Assembly: GCF_001654495.1 (NCBI RefSeq)
Contig: NZ_CP015849.1
Span: forward strand, 6,675,001-6,739,000
Length of the DNA stretch: 64,000 nt
Reading direction: 5' to 3'
From: Streptomyces sp. SAT1
GTDB taxonomy: Bacteria; Actinomycetota; Actinomycetes; Streptomycetales; Streptomycetaceae
A model generated the notes under the pieces. It was not told the DNA's origin. It was given only the letters and a program-made list of their open reading frames with translations, and did no database searches. Position numbers and translations under genes: made by a program. Below are positions 33,353 to 41,373 of this stretch, piece by piece (position 1 is the first letter of the stretch; each line of letters begins with the position of its first letter).

Positions 33353-34045
33353 TCAGCGGACCTCGGCGAGCCGGGCGAAGACGACGACGTTCCCCTGGTA
33401 CCCGGTCTTCTTGGTGTAGTCGCCGCCGCAGGTGATGAGCCGCAGCTCCGGTGTGCCCTTCGAGCCGTACACGCGGTCCCCGGGGAAGTCGCTCTTCTCG
33501 AACACCTCCACGCCGTACACCTCGAAGACGGCCGTCCTCCCGTCCTCGCGGTGGATCTCGACGTGGTTGCCCTTCTTCAGCGCGCCGAGGCCGTAGAAGA
33601 CCGCCGGGCCCATGGTGTTGTCCACATGGCCGACGACGACCGCGGTCCCCTTCTCCCCGGGGGTGACGGCGCCGTTGAACCAGCCCGCCAGATTCGGGTC
33701 GTCCGGGGGCGGTGCCGCGACCCAGCCGTCGCTGTCCACGCCGACCGGGGTGACGGGCGCGTCGACCTGGATCACGGGGACCCTGATCCGGTCGGGCACC
33801 GAGCGCCCCAGGGCCGGTACGTCCGCGCCGTCCGTGGGCTGCGGGGTGCTGGGCACCGCGCGCGCGACGTCCGGTGCCGCCGCCTTGGCGGGCTGCGGCG
33901 GACCGGCGTCGAACTCGCCCGAGCCGTTGCGGATGAGAGCGAGCCCCGAGAGCAGGACCAGCGCTATCACGCCCCACGGCGCACGCTTCCGCCGCGGCTG
34001 CGGCTCCTCCTCTTCCCGGAATCCGGACAGCTCGCTCGCAGTCAT
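33353..34045 (-). CDS. Class F/E-like sortase
   Basis: 230 residues from ATG 34045 (GAGAGGGGA upstream). A cytoplasmic, Arg/Glu-rich start is followed by one membrane helix (residues 23-37, PWGVIALVLLSGLAL), so the enzyme is an N-terminally anchored surface transpeptidase. The catalytic triad is H140 (VVVGHVDN), C206 (RLITCGGDY) and R225 (VVFARL). The pattern TCGG-x6-GYQGNVVV is that of actinobacterial class F sortases. Sortases cleave a sorting signal and attach proteins to the cell wall. Two Gly-rich proteins with a C-terminal membrane tail are encoded nearby, but neither carries LPxTG or LAxTG. Confidence 0.88.
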   Translation of the reverse strand: MTASELSGFREEEEPQPRRKRAPWGVIALVLLSGLALIRNGSGEFDAGPPQPAKAAAPDVARAVPSTPQPTDGADVPALGRSVPDRIRVPVIQVDAPVTPVGVDSDGWVAAPPPDDPNLAGWFNGAVTPGEKGTAVVVGHVDNTMGPAVFYGLGALKKGNHVEIHREDGRTAVFEVYGVEVFEKSDFPGDRVYGSKGTPELRLITCGGDYTKKTGYQGNVVVFARLAEVR

Positions 34046-34376
34046 ACGCCATCCCCTCTCGGCGCGGCCGGCACCGTTCTCACTCGCCCGTGCCTGCACG
34101 CTAAGTCCGGCGCCGGGAACCGGCGACGGGACGGAGGCGAACGGGTGGCGCACCGCCTTTTCGTGCGCCATCCGAGTCGGGCCGTACGGGGGCTTTATGA
34201 CAACCCGTGACCTGCGGCGACCTTCAACGGGGTGAATTCACCGGCGGATCGGCTCACCGGGTCGGACGAGCGCCGAAATGCGGTCGGGTACGGGCCGTCC
34301 GAGGGTTCTCGCGGGAGGCGCTTTCTCGCCGATCGACCGGGTACGGGCCCCCGGGGCGCCTTCCGCGGAGGAACAC
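34046..34376. other. Divergent promoter region between sortase and Gly-rich protein genes
   Basis: 331 bases with no gene I can support. It is a little less GC-rich near 34195-34245 than the flanks and must hold both divergent promoters. I see no clear palindrome. Confidence 0.55.
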
Positions 34377-35366
34377 ATGTCCATCACTCGTACCCCCCTG
34401 GCGGCCCTGGTGGCCGCCGTCGCCGCCGTAGGGCTGGCCGCCCCGGTGGCCGCCGCCAAGGGCGGCGACGCCCCCGGCGGCTGGGACGTCGGGCCGGGCA
34501 ACGGCCAGATCGGCGGCTTCGGGAACGGCCAGGTCGGCGGTCCGGGCAACGGTCAGGTCGGAGGACCCGGCAACGGTCAGATCGGCGGCCCCGGCGGCGG
34601 CCAGGTCGGTGGCGGCGTCGGCATCGGTGGCACAGGCGGTGTCGGCGGTGTCGGCGGCGTGGGCGGAGTCGGCGGGGCGGGCGGCTTCGGCGGTGGCCAC
34701 GACGGCGGTCCGGGCGACGGCCAGGTGGGCGGGTTCGGCGGCGGCCGGGGCCCGGACGGAGGCTTCGGGCGCGGCCCGGACGGCGGCTTCGGGCGGGGGC
34801 ACGAACACCGGCCGAGACACGGCCAGGTCGGCGGGTTCGGCGAGGGGCACGGCGGCGGCCACGGGGGCGGCCAGGTCGGCGGGCCGGGCGGCTGGACCGG
34901 AGGCGGTCCCGGCGGGGGCCCCGGTGGCGGCGGTCCCGGCGGTGGTCCGGGCGGTGGCTCCGGCGGGATCCGCGACATCACCGCCCTGCCCGGCGTGATC
35001 GCCCGCGGCGGGCAGCTGGCGATCACGGTGGAAGGCTGCCGGGGCGGCGGGACCGCCGCCTCACGCGCCTTCTCGACCACCGGACTGCGACCCGTCGACG
35101 GCGCGGGCGAGAGGGCGCGGGGCGTGGCCACCGTCCGCGAGGACGCCCGCCCCGGCACGTACGACATCACCGTCCGGTGCGACGGCCGCACCCTGACCCG
35201 CCCGGGGGCGTTCACCGTCGTCGGCGGTGTGCGCGGCGGCCTCGGCGGCGCCACGACCACCGGCGCGACCAAGGCGGACATCGCCATCGGCGGCGGTCTG
35301 GTGGCGGCGGGCGTCGTCGGCGGCGGGGTGTTCCTGATGCGCCGCCGGCCCGGCAAGCGCGTCTGA
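34377..35366 (+). CDS. Secreted Gly-rich surface protein with C-terminal membrane tail
   Basis: 329 residues from ATG 34377 (GGAGGA upstream). A Sec signal peptide (residues 1-27, LAALVAAVAAVGLAAPVAAA) is followed by a 170-residue Gly-rich region with imperfect repeats of the form GNGQVGGPG and a run of GGVGGV units. About residues 200-280 form a compact domain (RDITALPGVIARGGQLAITV, EGC, DARPGTYDITVRC). The C-terminus is a membrane helix (IAIGGGLVAAGVVGGGVFL) and the basic tail MRRRPGKRV. That tail is the layout of sortase substrates, and a sortase gene diverges from it, yet no canonical sorting motif precedes the helix; ATTTGATK is the nearest sequence. Confidence 0.75.
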   Translation: MSITRTPLAALVAAVAAVGLAAPVAAAKGGDAPGGWDVGPGNGQIGGFGNGQVGGPGNGQVGGPGNGQIGGPGGGQVGGGVGIGGTGGVGGVGGVGGVGGAGGFGGGHDGGPGDGQVGGFGGGRGPDGGFGRGPDGGFGRGHEHRPRHGQVGGFGEGHGGGHGGGQVGGPGGWTGGGPGGGPGGGGPGGGPGGGSGGIRDITALPGVIARGGQLAITVEGCRGGGTAASRAFSTTGLRPVDGAGERARGVATVREDARPGTYDITVRCDGRTLTRPGAFTVVGGVRGGLGGATTTGATKADIAIGGGLVAAGVVGGGVFLMRRRPGKRV

Positions 35367-35496
35367 CGGCGCCGTACGCCCACGGCCTCCGGTCCGGTCT
35401 CCGTCCCGCGCGGCGGAGGCCGGACCGCCGCGCGTCGCGGCGGCGGCCCGCGCGCATCCGTCCGCGGCGGGACCGGCCCCGGCGGGCGCCTTCCTG

Positions 35497-35542
35497 ACAC
35501 ACCTTCGCCCCGGACCCGCACAGGTCCGGGGCGAAGATGTGT
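35497..35542. terminator. 20-bp hairpin between convergent surface-protein genes
   Basis: Positions 35497-35516 and 35523-35542 form a stem of 20 positions with one mismatch around a 6-base loop. It lies between two convergent stop codons (35366 and 35558) and is the strongest hairpin in the window, a likely bidirectional terminator. Confidence 0.85.
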
Positions 35543-35557
35543 GCGGGGGCGGCGGTG

Positions 35558-35950
35558 TCAGGCGACGCCCTCCTCGCCGGTGCGGCGCCGCGACAGGTAG
35601 TACGCCGTGCCCACCGAACCGGCGATGAGCGCCGTGCCCATGCCGACCTCCTTCAGGTCGAACCCGGCGACGGTGCCGCCGCCGCCCGCGCGGACGCCGT
35701 GCTGGAAGTGCTCGGGCTTGCCTCCGCCCCGGCCGCCGCGGCCCTCGTCCTCTTCGTCGCCCCCGTAGGAGCCGCTGTCGCCGCCTCCGCCGCCGTAGGA
35801 GCGGTCGCCGCCTCCGCCGCCGCCGTACGACGAGTGGCCGCCGCCGTCGTAGGAGCCGCCGTCACCGCCGCTCGCGACGGCCGCGGGTGCGGAGAGGGTG
35901 AGGGCGCCCAGACCCAGCAGTGCCGCCGAAACGACGCGTATCACGCGCAT
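35558..35950 (-). CDS. Small secreted Gly/Ser/Tyr-rich protein with C-terminal membrane tail
   Basis: 130 residues from ATG 35950, with GGAGGAA upstream. A signal peptide (VVSAALLGLGALTLSAPAAV) is followed by a Gly-rich segment with repeated SYGGGGGD and SYGGDE blocks, then a conserved-looking HGVRAGGGGTVAGFDLKEVG stretch, a membrane helix (TALIAGSVGTAYYL) and an SRRRTGEEGVA tail. It has the same layout as the neighbouring Gly-rich protein but a different sequence. Short proteins of this type sit beside sortase genes in Streptomyces; the function is unknown. Confidence 0.75.
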   Translation of the reverse strand: MRVIRVVSAALLGLGALTLSAPAAVASGGDGGSYDGGGHSSYGGGGGGDRSYGGGGGDSGSYGGDEEDEGRGGRGGGKPEHFQHGVRAGGGGTVAGFDLKEVGMGTALIAGSVGTAYYLSRRRTGEEGVA

Positions 35951-36170
35951 GGTGATTCCTCCGGTCCCCGAGGAGCAGCTGCGGACCTTTTCCGCGTGCG
36001 CCTGAAATGCACCTCGATGATCGAAACGCTAGGAACATGTGCACTCCGGCGCTATCGCACCCGGGCGAACGGGGCAACCGTGTGGGCCGCACAGGGGACG
36101 GCGCACCCGCGGCCGGGTACCGGCCGGTGAGTGCCCGTCACTCCCGCGCGCCCCTCCGTACCCGCCCGCC

Positions 36171-36935
36171 TCAGCGGGTGATGCCCGGGAACATGTCCAG
36201 GAAGGGCGCCGTCGACGACGCGACGCCCCGGCTGTAGGGCGCGTCGAAGTCCCAGATCAGGAAGAGGAGGAAGGCGATCAGCGCGGAGAACACCCCCGCG
36301 AGGACCAGTTCGCGCGGGGTGCGCCGGATCTGGAGCGCGAAGACCATGCCGATGGTGATCACCGCCCCGGCGATCAGCCCGAACCACACCACGCCGGGCA
36401 TCGTCGTCCCGGTGGAGTCCGAGCGGGCGGCGCGGGCCTGGTCGGCGGCGGTCACCTGGTCCACGAGCGGCTGGTACGCCTGCGCCTCGAAGTCGGACTT
36501 CGGCTGGTAGTCGGTGACGTCGGCGCGGATCTTCTCCAGCAACTGGTCGCCCTGCTTCGTCACATGGCCGTGGTCGACCATCGTCTTCCACTCGGTGTGC
36601 ACGACGTGTCCGACATAGGCGTTGACATCGGAACGGATCCGGTCGCGCACATCCGGCGGATAGACCCGGACGCGTTCGGAGATCTCGTGCAGCGCCTGGG
36701 CCTCGGCCTGGACGTGGTCCTGGGCGGAGACCCGGGCCTCCCAGACCCCGGCGATGGCCAGGCCCAGCACGATGGCGTACACCACACCGATCCACATCGT
36801 CATGTACTCGATGACGTCCGGGGTGTCGCTGGGGTCCTCGTCCTCGGCCGCCGTGCGGTCCCGTACGAGGGTGATGATCACGACCACGGCACAGGCGGCC
36901 AGCATCGCGAGGACGAGAACAAGCCATTCCGACAA
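36171..36935 (-). CDS. DUF4239 (bestrophin-like) membrane protein
   Basis: 254 residues. The start codon is TTG at 36935, chosen because CTGGAGGAA lies 6-7 bases upstream and the frame then opens with a membrane helix (WLVLVLAMLAACAVVVIITL). A second helix follows (MWIGVVYAIVLGLAIAGVWE), then a soluble helical domain (residues 70-180, HEISERVRVYPPDVRDRIRS), and two more helices near the C-terminus (MPGVVWFGLIAGAVITIGMV, then LAGVFSALIAFLLFLIWDFD). This is the DUF4239 layout. It lies 16 bases downstream of the Pro-rich surface protein gene, so the two are likely cotranscribed. Function unknown. Confidence 0.85.
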   Translation of the reverse strand: MSEWLVLVLAMLAACAVVVIITLVRDRTAAEDEDPSDTPDVIEYMTMWIGVVYAIVLGLAIAGVWEARVSAQDHVQAEAQALHEISERVRVYPPDVRDRIRSDVNAYVGHVVHTEWKTMVDHGHVTKQGDQLLEKIRADVTDYQPKSDFEAQAYQPLVDQVTAADQARAARSDSTGTTMPGVVWFGLIAGAVITIGMVFALQIRRTPRELVLAGVFSALIAFLLFLIWDFDAPYSRGVASSTAPFLDMFPGITR

Positions 36936-36951
36936 CGGGTTCCTCCAGGGG

Positions 36952-37572
36952 TCAGCGCGGGCGGAGCGCGGCGACGGCGACCAGCGCGGGCACCGCGATC
37001 AACAGGACGTAGGTGATCGGCGACGGAGCGCGCCGGGGCGTGTGCCGGTGCGGCTGGGCCCGGTAGTGCGGATAGGCGACCGGCCGCGCCGAGGGGCCGG
37101 GGCGGGGCGTGGGACTCGGTGACGGGGTGGGAGTGGGCGAGGGAGGCGGGGGCGGGGCCGGCCTCGGCGGTGCCGGGCGGGGCGCGGGGACCACGGGGGC
37201 CGGTCGCGGGGGTGGTGGCGTGGGCCGGGGCTTCGGCGGTGGGGTCGGGGGTTTCGGCGTGGGCGACGGGGTGGGACTGGGGGGCGGAGTCGGAGTCGGA
37301 GTCGGAGTCGGCGTGGGCGTGGGCGTGGGCGTGGGCGTGGGCGTAGGTGTGGGCGTGGGCCTCGGGCACGGAGGGAACGGCGGCCAGGTGCCGCCGCCGG
37401 CCACCGCCACCGCCACGGTTCCGCCCGGCCCCGTGGAGGCGTAGGCGCAGGCGTCGGCGGCCGCCGGCGCGGCCGGGACACCCACGCAGGTCCACGCCAC
37501 GGCCGTCGGCGCCAACACCCGCATCACCAGGGCGAATCGGGTCGGTTTCGGTCGATGCACGACCGAGATCAT
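36952..37572 (-). CDS. Secreted Pro-rich protein with Thr-Pro repeats and C-terminal membrane helix
   Basis: 206 residues from ATG 37572. A signal peptide (VMRVLAPTAVAWTCVGVPAA) is followed by a short Cys-containing region (DACAYASTGPGGTVAVAVAG), a long TP repeat (about residues 72-95), Pro-rich blocks of PKPPTPPPK and PPPPRPAP type, and a C-terminal helix (PITYVLLIAVPALVAVAAL) ending in RPR. The protein is a membrane-tethered stalk. The repeat tract (roughly 37280-37350, GTGGGC hexamers on the plus strand) is a slippage-prone simple sequence. The 3' neighbour is the DUF4239 gene, 16 bases away. Confidence 0.72.
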   Translation of the reverse strand: MISVVHRPKPTRFALVMRVLAPTAVAWTCVGVPAAPAAADACAYASTGPGGTVAVAVAGGGTWPPFPPCPRPTPTPTPTPTPTPTPTPTPTPTPTPPPSPTPSPTPKPPTPPPKPRPTPPPPRPAPVVPAPRPAPPRPAPPPPPSPTPTPSPSPTPRPGPSARPVAYPHYRAQPHRHTPRRAPSPITYVLLIAVPALVAVAALRPR

Positions 37573-38123
37573 GGGCCGCTCCGGACCCGCGCACTCCGAC
37601 GCGCCGGGCGATTGGTCCGAAGGAGCGAAACGGGGCGGAGGAGGGTTTGGCCGGACGACCGCCTTCGCCGAGCCGATACGGACGCGCGTGCGATGTGGTG
37701 GAGAGCGGCGGCAGACGGACTCGAACCCGGCCCGAAGCCGACGCGAGCCGACGCGAGCCGGTGGGGAACGGGCGCGGGGGTCTGGCCCGGGGCCGGGCCG
37801 TGGGCTCCGCACACAGAAGTGACGGTGTGTGTATGCGCACACCGCGCACACCGCGCACACCGCACATGCCCGGTCCGCCGGAGCGCTCACCTTCCGCACC
37901 GCGCCAAGGGGGGGGGCGGTCGCGGTGTGCCGGAGCGCACGCCCGAGCGCTTCCGCCGGGCCCGCACATCGGCGCAATCCACCGTGATGCGGGCGCCCGC
38001 CGGACCCGTACGCCGCAGGTGGTGACCGGGAACGGATGGTCAATTTCCGTTTCCTCTCGCCCCTTTGGCGGGCGATCAGTAGCCTCAGCTCGAACACCGG
38101 ATCGCCTACGTTGTGGAGAGAAG
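37573..38123. other. 551-base divergent intergenic region, no gene
   Basis: Between the divergent Pro-rich protein and methyltransferase genes. No frame here has convincing coding structure on either strand. It contains short direct repeats (GCCGACGCGA near 37738), the 9-base array at 37835-37861, a seven-G run near 37908, and a tRNA-T-arm-like string discussed under rejected items. It must hold two promoters; a Shine-Dalgarno GGAGAG ends it. Confidence 0.6.
37835..37861. repeat. Three 9-bp tandem repeats
   Basis: GCGCACACC is repeated at 37835-37843, 37844-37852 and 37853-37861. Just before it, GGTGTG at 37825 can pair with CACACC within the array to form a small hairpin. The array lies upstream of the methyltransferase-rmdA operon. 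Confidence 0.75.
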
Positions 38124-38936
38124 ATGGAGCGTCCCGCCTGGGCCCCACGGAGCATCGACATCTCGGTGCCGAGCGTCGCCCGGATCTACGACTACTACCT
38201 GGGCGGTTCGCACAACTTCGAGATCGACCGCGAAGCGGCCCGCAGGGCCATGGAGTTCATGCCGGGGCTGCCCAAGGTCATGCAGGCCAACCGGGCGTTC
38301 ATGCGCCGCGCCGTGCGGTTCGCGCTGGACGAGGGCGTCACGCAGTTCCTCGACATCGGGTCCGGCATCCCCACCTTCGGCAACGTCCACGAGGTCGCCC
38401 AGGGCGCCCGCCCCGGCGCCCGCGTGGTCTACGTCGACCACGACCCGGTCGCGGTCACCCACAGCCAGGCCGTCCTCGCGGACAACGACGACGCGGACGT
38501 GGTCGCGGCGGACCTGCGCAAGCCCCACGAGATCCTCGAAAGCCCCCCGTTGCGGCGGCTGATCGACCTGAATCGGCCAGTGGCGCTGCTTCTCGTTGCC
38601 ATACTTCACTTCGTGGAAGACACGGACGACCCGTACACCGCCGTCGCCGCGCTGCGCGACGCGCTCGCCCCCGGCAGCCTGCTGATCCTCACGCATGCCT
38701 CGTACGAGGGAATCCCGCTGCCGCCGGAGCGGAGCGAGGGCGCGGTCGACGTATACAAGGGCATCCGCAATCCGCTGATCATGCGCTCGCGCGAGGAGAT
38801 CGCGCGGTTCTTCGAGGGGTACGACATGGTGGAACCCGGACTGGTGCCGATGGCGCGCTGGCGGCCGGAGACGGCGCCTGAGGACGAGGATCCTTATGCC
38901 TTCTCCGGATACGCCGGCGTGGGGCGTACGGCGTGA
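38124..38936 (+). CDS. SAM-dependent methyltransferase, DUF574 (Methyltransf_19) family
   Basis: 270 residues from ATG 38124. The DUF574 signature is clear: SVARIYDYYLGGSHNFEIDR at the N-terminus, VMQANRAFMRRAVRFALDEG, then the SAM-binding motif QFLDIGSGIPTFGNVHEVAQ, VVYVDHDPVAVTHSQAVL, and ADLRKPHEILESP. These proteins are greatly expanded in Streptomyces and mostly of unknown substrate. The stop overlaps the GTG start of the GGDEF-EAL gene by 4 bases, so the methyltransferase and the c-di-GMP enzyme are made together; that suggests a shared pathway, but the link is inferred only from this coupling. Confidence 0.9.
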   Translation: MERPAWAPRSIDISVPSVARIYDYYLGGSHNFEIDREAARRAMEFMPGLPKVMQANRAFMRRAVRFALDEGVTQFLDIGSGIPTFGNVHEVAQGARPGARVVYVDHDPVAVTHSQAVLADNDDADVVAADLRKPHEILESPPLRRLIDLNRPVALLLVAILHFVEDTDDPYTAVAALRDALAPGSLLILTHASYEGIPLPPERSEGAVDVYKGIRNPLIMRSREEIARFFEGYDMVEPGLVPMARWRPETAPEDEDPYAFSGYAGVGRTA

Positions 38937-41074
38937 ACACGCAGCCGGACGGCCCGGAGGACAGACTGCGCCGGCTGACGACGATCTGGAGCCGGGCGGT
39001 CTTCCCGGTGACCTCCACGTCGCTGACCCGCCCGGAGTTCGAGGAGCAACTCCTGCCGCTGGCCCGCCGGCTGAGCGGGGCGCTGCGGGCCAGGGCGTTC
39101 GACGCCGCGGAGGGCGAGGCGGTCGGTGCCGCGCTGATCGGGGCGCATTGCACGGCGCCCGAGGCACTGAGCCGCTCCCTGGACTGCGTGGACGCCTACC
39201 TCGTGCTCTACTGCGGCGAGGACGGCGACCCGGAGGACCTGCGGGCCCGCTCCGGACGCCTCCAGCACGCCATGGCCGCCGGGTTCGCGCGGGCGCTGCG
39301 CGAGCGCACCCTCGCCGAGCAGGAGGCCATCGCGCAGGCCGCGTTGCGCGCCCAGGGCGTGGTCGCCCAGGCGCTGCACGCCAGCGAGGCCCGCTTCCGC
39401 GCCGTGTTCGAGGGTGCCGCCATAGGCATCGGGATCGCCGACCTCGACGGCAACGTCCTCCAGGTCAACGGCGCGTTGCTGCGCATGTTCGGCGGCTCCG
39501 AGCAGAGCCTGCGCGTGCGCAACGTCCAGGAGTGGACGCACGCCGACGACGCCCCGCAGACCTGGCGGCTGTACCAGGAACTGGTGCGCGGCGAGCGCGA
39601 GCACTACCACGTGGAGAAGGCCTTCTACCGCCCCGACGGCACGGTTCTGTGGACCAACCTGACCGTCTCCCTGCTGCGCGACCCCGACGGCAACCCGCAG
39701 TACCAGCTGGCCCTGATGGAGGACACCACCGAGCGCCGGCTGCTCAACCTGCGGCTGCGCTACGAGGCCACCCACGACGCGCTCACCGGGCTGCCCAACC
39801 GCACCCTGTTCTTCGAACGGCTGGAGAAGACGCTCAACGCGGGCGAGGGCAGCCGCTTCGGGCTGTGCTACCTCGACCTGGACGGCTTCAAGACCATCAA
39901 CGACAGCCTCGGCCACGCGGCCGGCGACCGGCTGCTGGTGGAGGTCGCCGACCGGCTCCAGGCGTGCGCGACCGCGCCCGGCGAGATGGTCGCCCGGCTC
40001 GGCGGCGACGAGTTCGTCGCGCTGACCACCGGAGCCGACAGCCGCAGCGAGGTCGACGACCTCGCCACCCGCATCATGAACGCACTGCTCGCCCCCATCC
40101 GCATCGACGGGCGCGAGCTGACCGTGCGCGGCAGCATCGGCGTCGTCGAGGGCCCGGTGGGGGAGCGCAGCGCGGCGGAGGTGCTGCGCAGCGCCGACAT
40201 CACCATGTACCGGGCCAAGTCGGCGGGCGGCAACCGCTTCGAGCTGGCCGACCCGGAGGCCGACGCCCGCGCCATCACCCGGCACGGGCTCACCACGGCG
40301 CTGCCCGCCGCGCTCGACCGGGGCGAGTTCTTCATCGAGTACCAGCCGCTGGTGCACCTCGGCGACGGCAGTGTGCGCGGCGCGGAGGCGCTGGTGCGCT
40401 GGCTGCACCCGCAGCACGGTGTGCTCGGCCCCGACCGTTTCATCCCGCTCGCCGAGCACACCGGGCTGATCGTGCCGCTGGGCCGCTGGGTCATGGAGCA
40501 GTCGGTGCGCCAGGCCCGCGAGTGGCGGGAGCGGCACGGTGAGGGCACCAGCGGGCCGCTGCGCATCAACGTCAATCTGTCGCCGTGCCAGCTCGGCCAC
40601 CCCGGGCTCGTCCAGGACACCGTCGACATCCTGGAGCGCGCGGGGGTGACCCCGGACGCGCTGTGCCTGGAGGTGACCGAATCGGCGCTGATCGGCGCGG
40701 ACGACGATCTGCTCAAGCCGCTGCGCCGGCTGGCCGACATGGGCGTGGACATCGCGCTGGACGACTTCGGCACCGGCTACTCCAACCTGGCCAACCTGCG
40801 GCGGCTGCCGGTGAGCGTGCTCAAGCTGGACCGCTCCTTCACCCAGGGCATGCAGCAGTTCCCGGCGGACCCCGTCGACCTGAAGATCGTCGAGGGGATC
40901 GTCGCCCTGGCGCACAGCCTGGACCTCGCGGTCACCGTCGAGGGCGTGGAGACCGGAGCCCAGGCGGAACAGCTGCGGATACTGGGCTGCGACACGGCCC
41001 AGGGCTGGTACTACGCCCGCCCCGGCCCGCCGGACCGGCTCCACGAGCTGGCCCTGGCGGACGCGACGGGCTGA
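38933..41074 (+). CDS. rmdA: PAS-GGDEF-EAL cyclic-di-GMP enzyme, RmdA type
   Basis: 713 residues from GTG 38933. An N-terminal helical region (1-145) is followed by PAS about 146-270 (SEARFRAVFEGAAIGIGIAD), GGDEF about 280-425 with intact RLGGDEF (residues 357-361), and EAL about 440-705 with intact EAL (485-487), plus NVNLSPCQL, TESALIGAD, DDFGTGYSNL and VEGVETGAQ. All catalytic motifs of both activities are present. Length and domain order match S. coelicolor and S. venezuelae RmdA, which makes and degrades c-di-GMP and influences aerial mycelium formation; the orthology is a recollection, not a search. It has a long downstream gap before the next, opposite-strand gene. Confidence 0.9.
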   Translation: MNTQPDGPEDRLRRLTTIWSRAVFPVTSTSLTRPEFEEQLLPLARRLSGALRARAFDAAEGEAVGAALIGAHCTAPEALSRSLDCVDAYLVLYCGEDGDPEDLRARSGRLQHAMAAGFARALRERTLAEQEAIAQAALRAQGVVAQALHASEARFRAVFEGAAIGIGIADLDGNVLQVNGALLRMFGGSEQSLRVRNVQEWTHADDAPQTWRLYQELVRGEREHYHVEKAFYRPDGTVLWTNLTVSLLRDPDGNPQYQLALMEDTTERRLLNLRLRYEATHDALTGLPNRTLFFERLEKTLNAGEGSRFGLCYLDLDGFKTINDSLGHAAGDRLLVEVADRLQACATAPGEMVARLGGDEFVALTTGADSRSEVDDLATRIMNALLAPIRIDGRELTVRGSIGVVEGPVGERSAAEVLRSADITMYRAKSAGGNRFELADPEADARAITRHGLTTALPAALDRGEFFIEYQPLVHLGDGSVRGAEALVRWLHPQHGVLGPDRFIPLAEHTGLIVPLGRWVMEQSVRQAREWRERHGEGTSGPLRINVNLSPCQLGHPGLVQDTVDILERAGVTPDALCLEVTESALIGADDDLLKPLRRLADMGVDIALDDFGTGYSNLANLRRLPVSVLKLDRSFTQGMQQFPADPVDLKIVEGIVALAHSLDLAVTVEGVETGAQAEQLRILGCDTAQGWYYARPGPPDRLHELALADATG

Positions 41075-41373
41075 GGCGGCGGGACGGTTCCGCCGGCGCG
41101 GGCAGTCCGGCGCGGGCAGTGGTACGCGGCGAGCCCCCCCGACCGCGTATGCGGTGAGCCCCGAGTGTGTGCGGCCGGGGGTGCGTGCGACGGGTGCGTG
41201 TGCAGCGGGTGCGGATGCGGATGCGGCTACGTGCGCCGGACGCGGTCGCGGGCCGTCCCGGCCGGGCCGCGCCCTACTGGTACGCCTTCCGCCGCCTCCG
41301 CCGCGGCTCCGGCGCCCGCCCTGCCCCGCGTCCCACCTCCGGCTCCGGCCACGGCCCCGGTTCCCAGGCCGGT
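41075..41373. other. Gap between rmdA and a LysR gene; 14-bp duplication
   Basis: 299 bases with no gene I can support. CCGGCGCGGGCAGT is perfectly duplicated in tandem (41093-41106 and 41107-41120), followed by a GTGCG-rich low-complexity tract to about 41260. Both flanking genes end here. Confidence 0.6.

Noticed and set aside
34232..35497. Plus-strand Arg/Gly-rich frame across the Gly-rich surface protein gene
   Set aside because: Frame-shifted reading of the Gly-rich repeats; no start signal, while the annotated frame has a signal peptide and C-terminal membrane helix.
37280..37350. Hexamer repeats that might be a CRISPR or iteron array
   Set aside because: The unit is GTGGGC with no unique spacers; it encodes the Thr-Pro repeats of the Pro-rich protein on the minus strand.
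37716..37732. A string that reads CGGGTTCGAGTCCG on the minus strand, like a tRNA T-arm, followed further on by TCCACCA
   Set aside because: The stem does not pair beyond two or three bases and the CCA end is 4-7 bases off the spacing a tRNA needs. No acceptor, D or anticodon arm was found, so neither a tRNA nor a supported attachment site.
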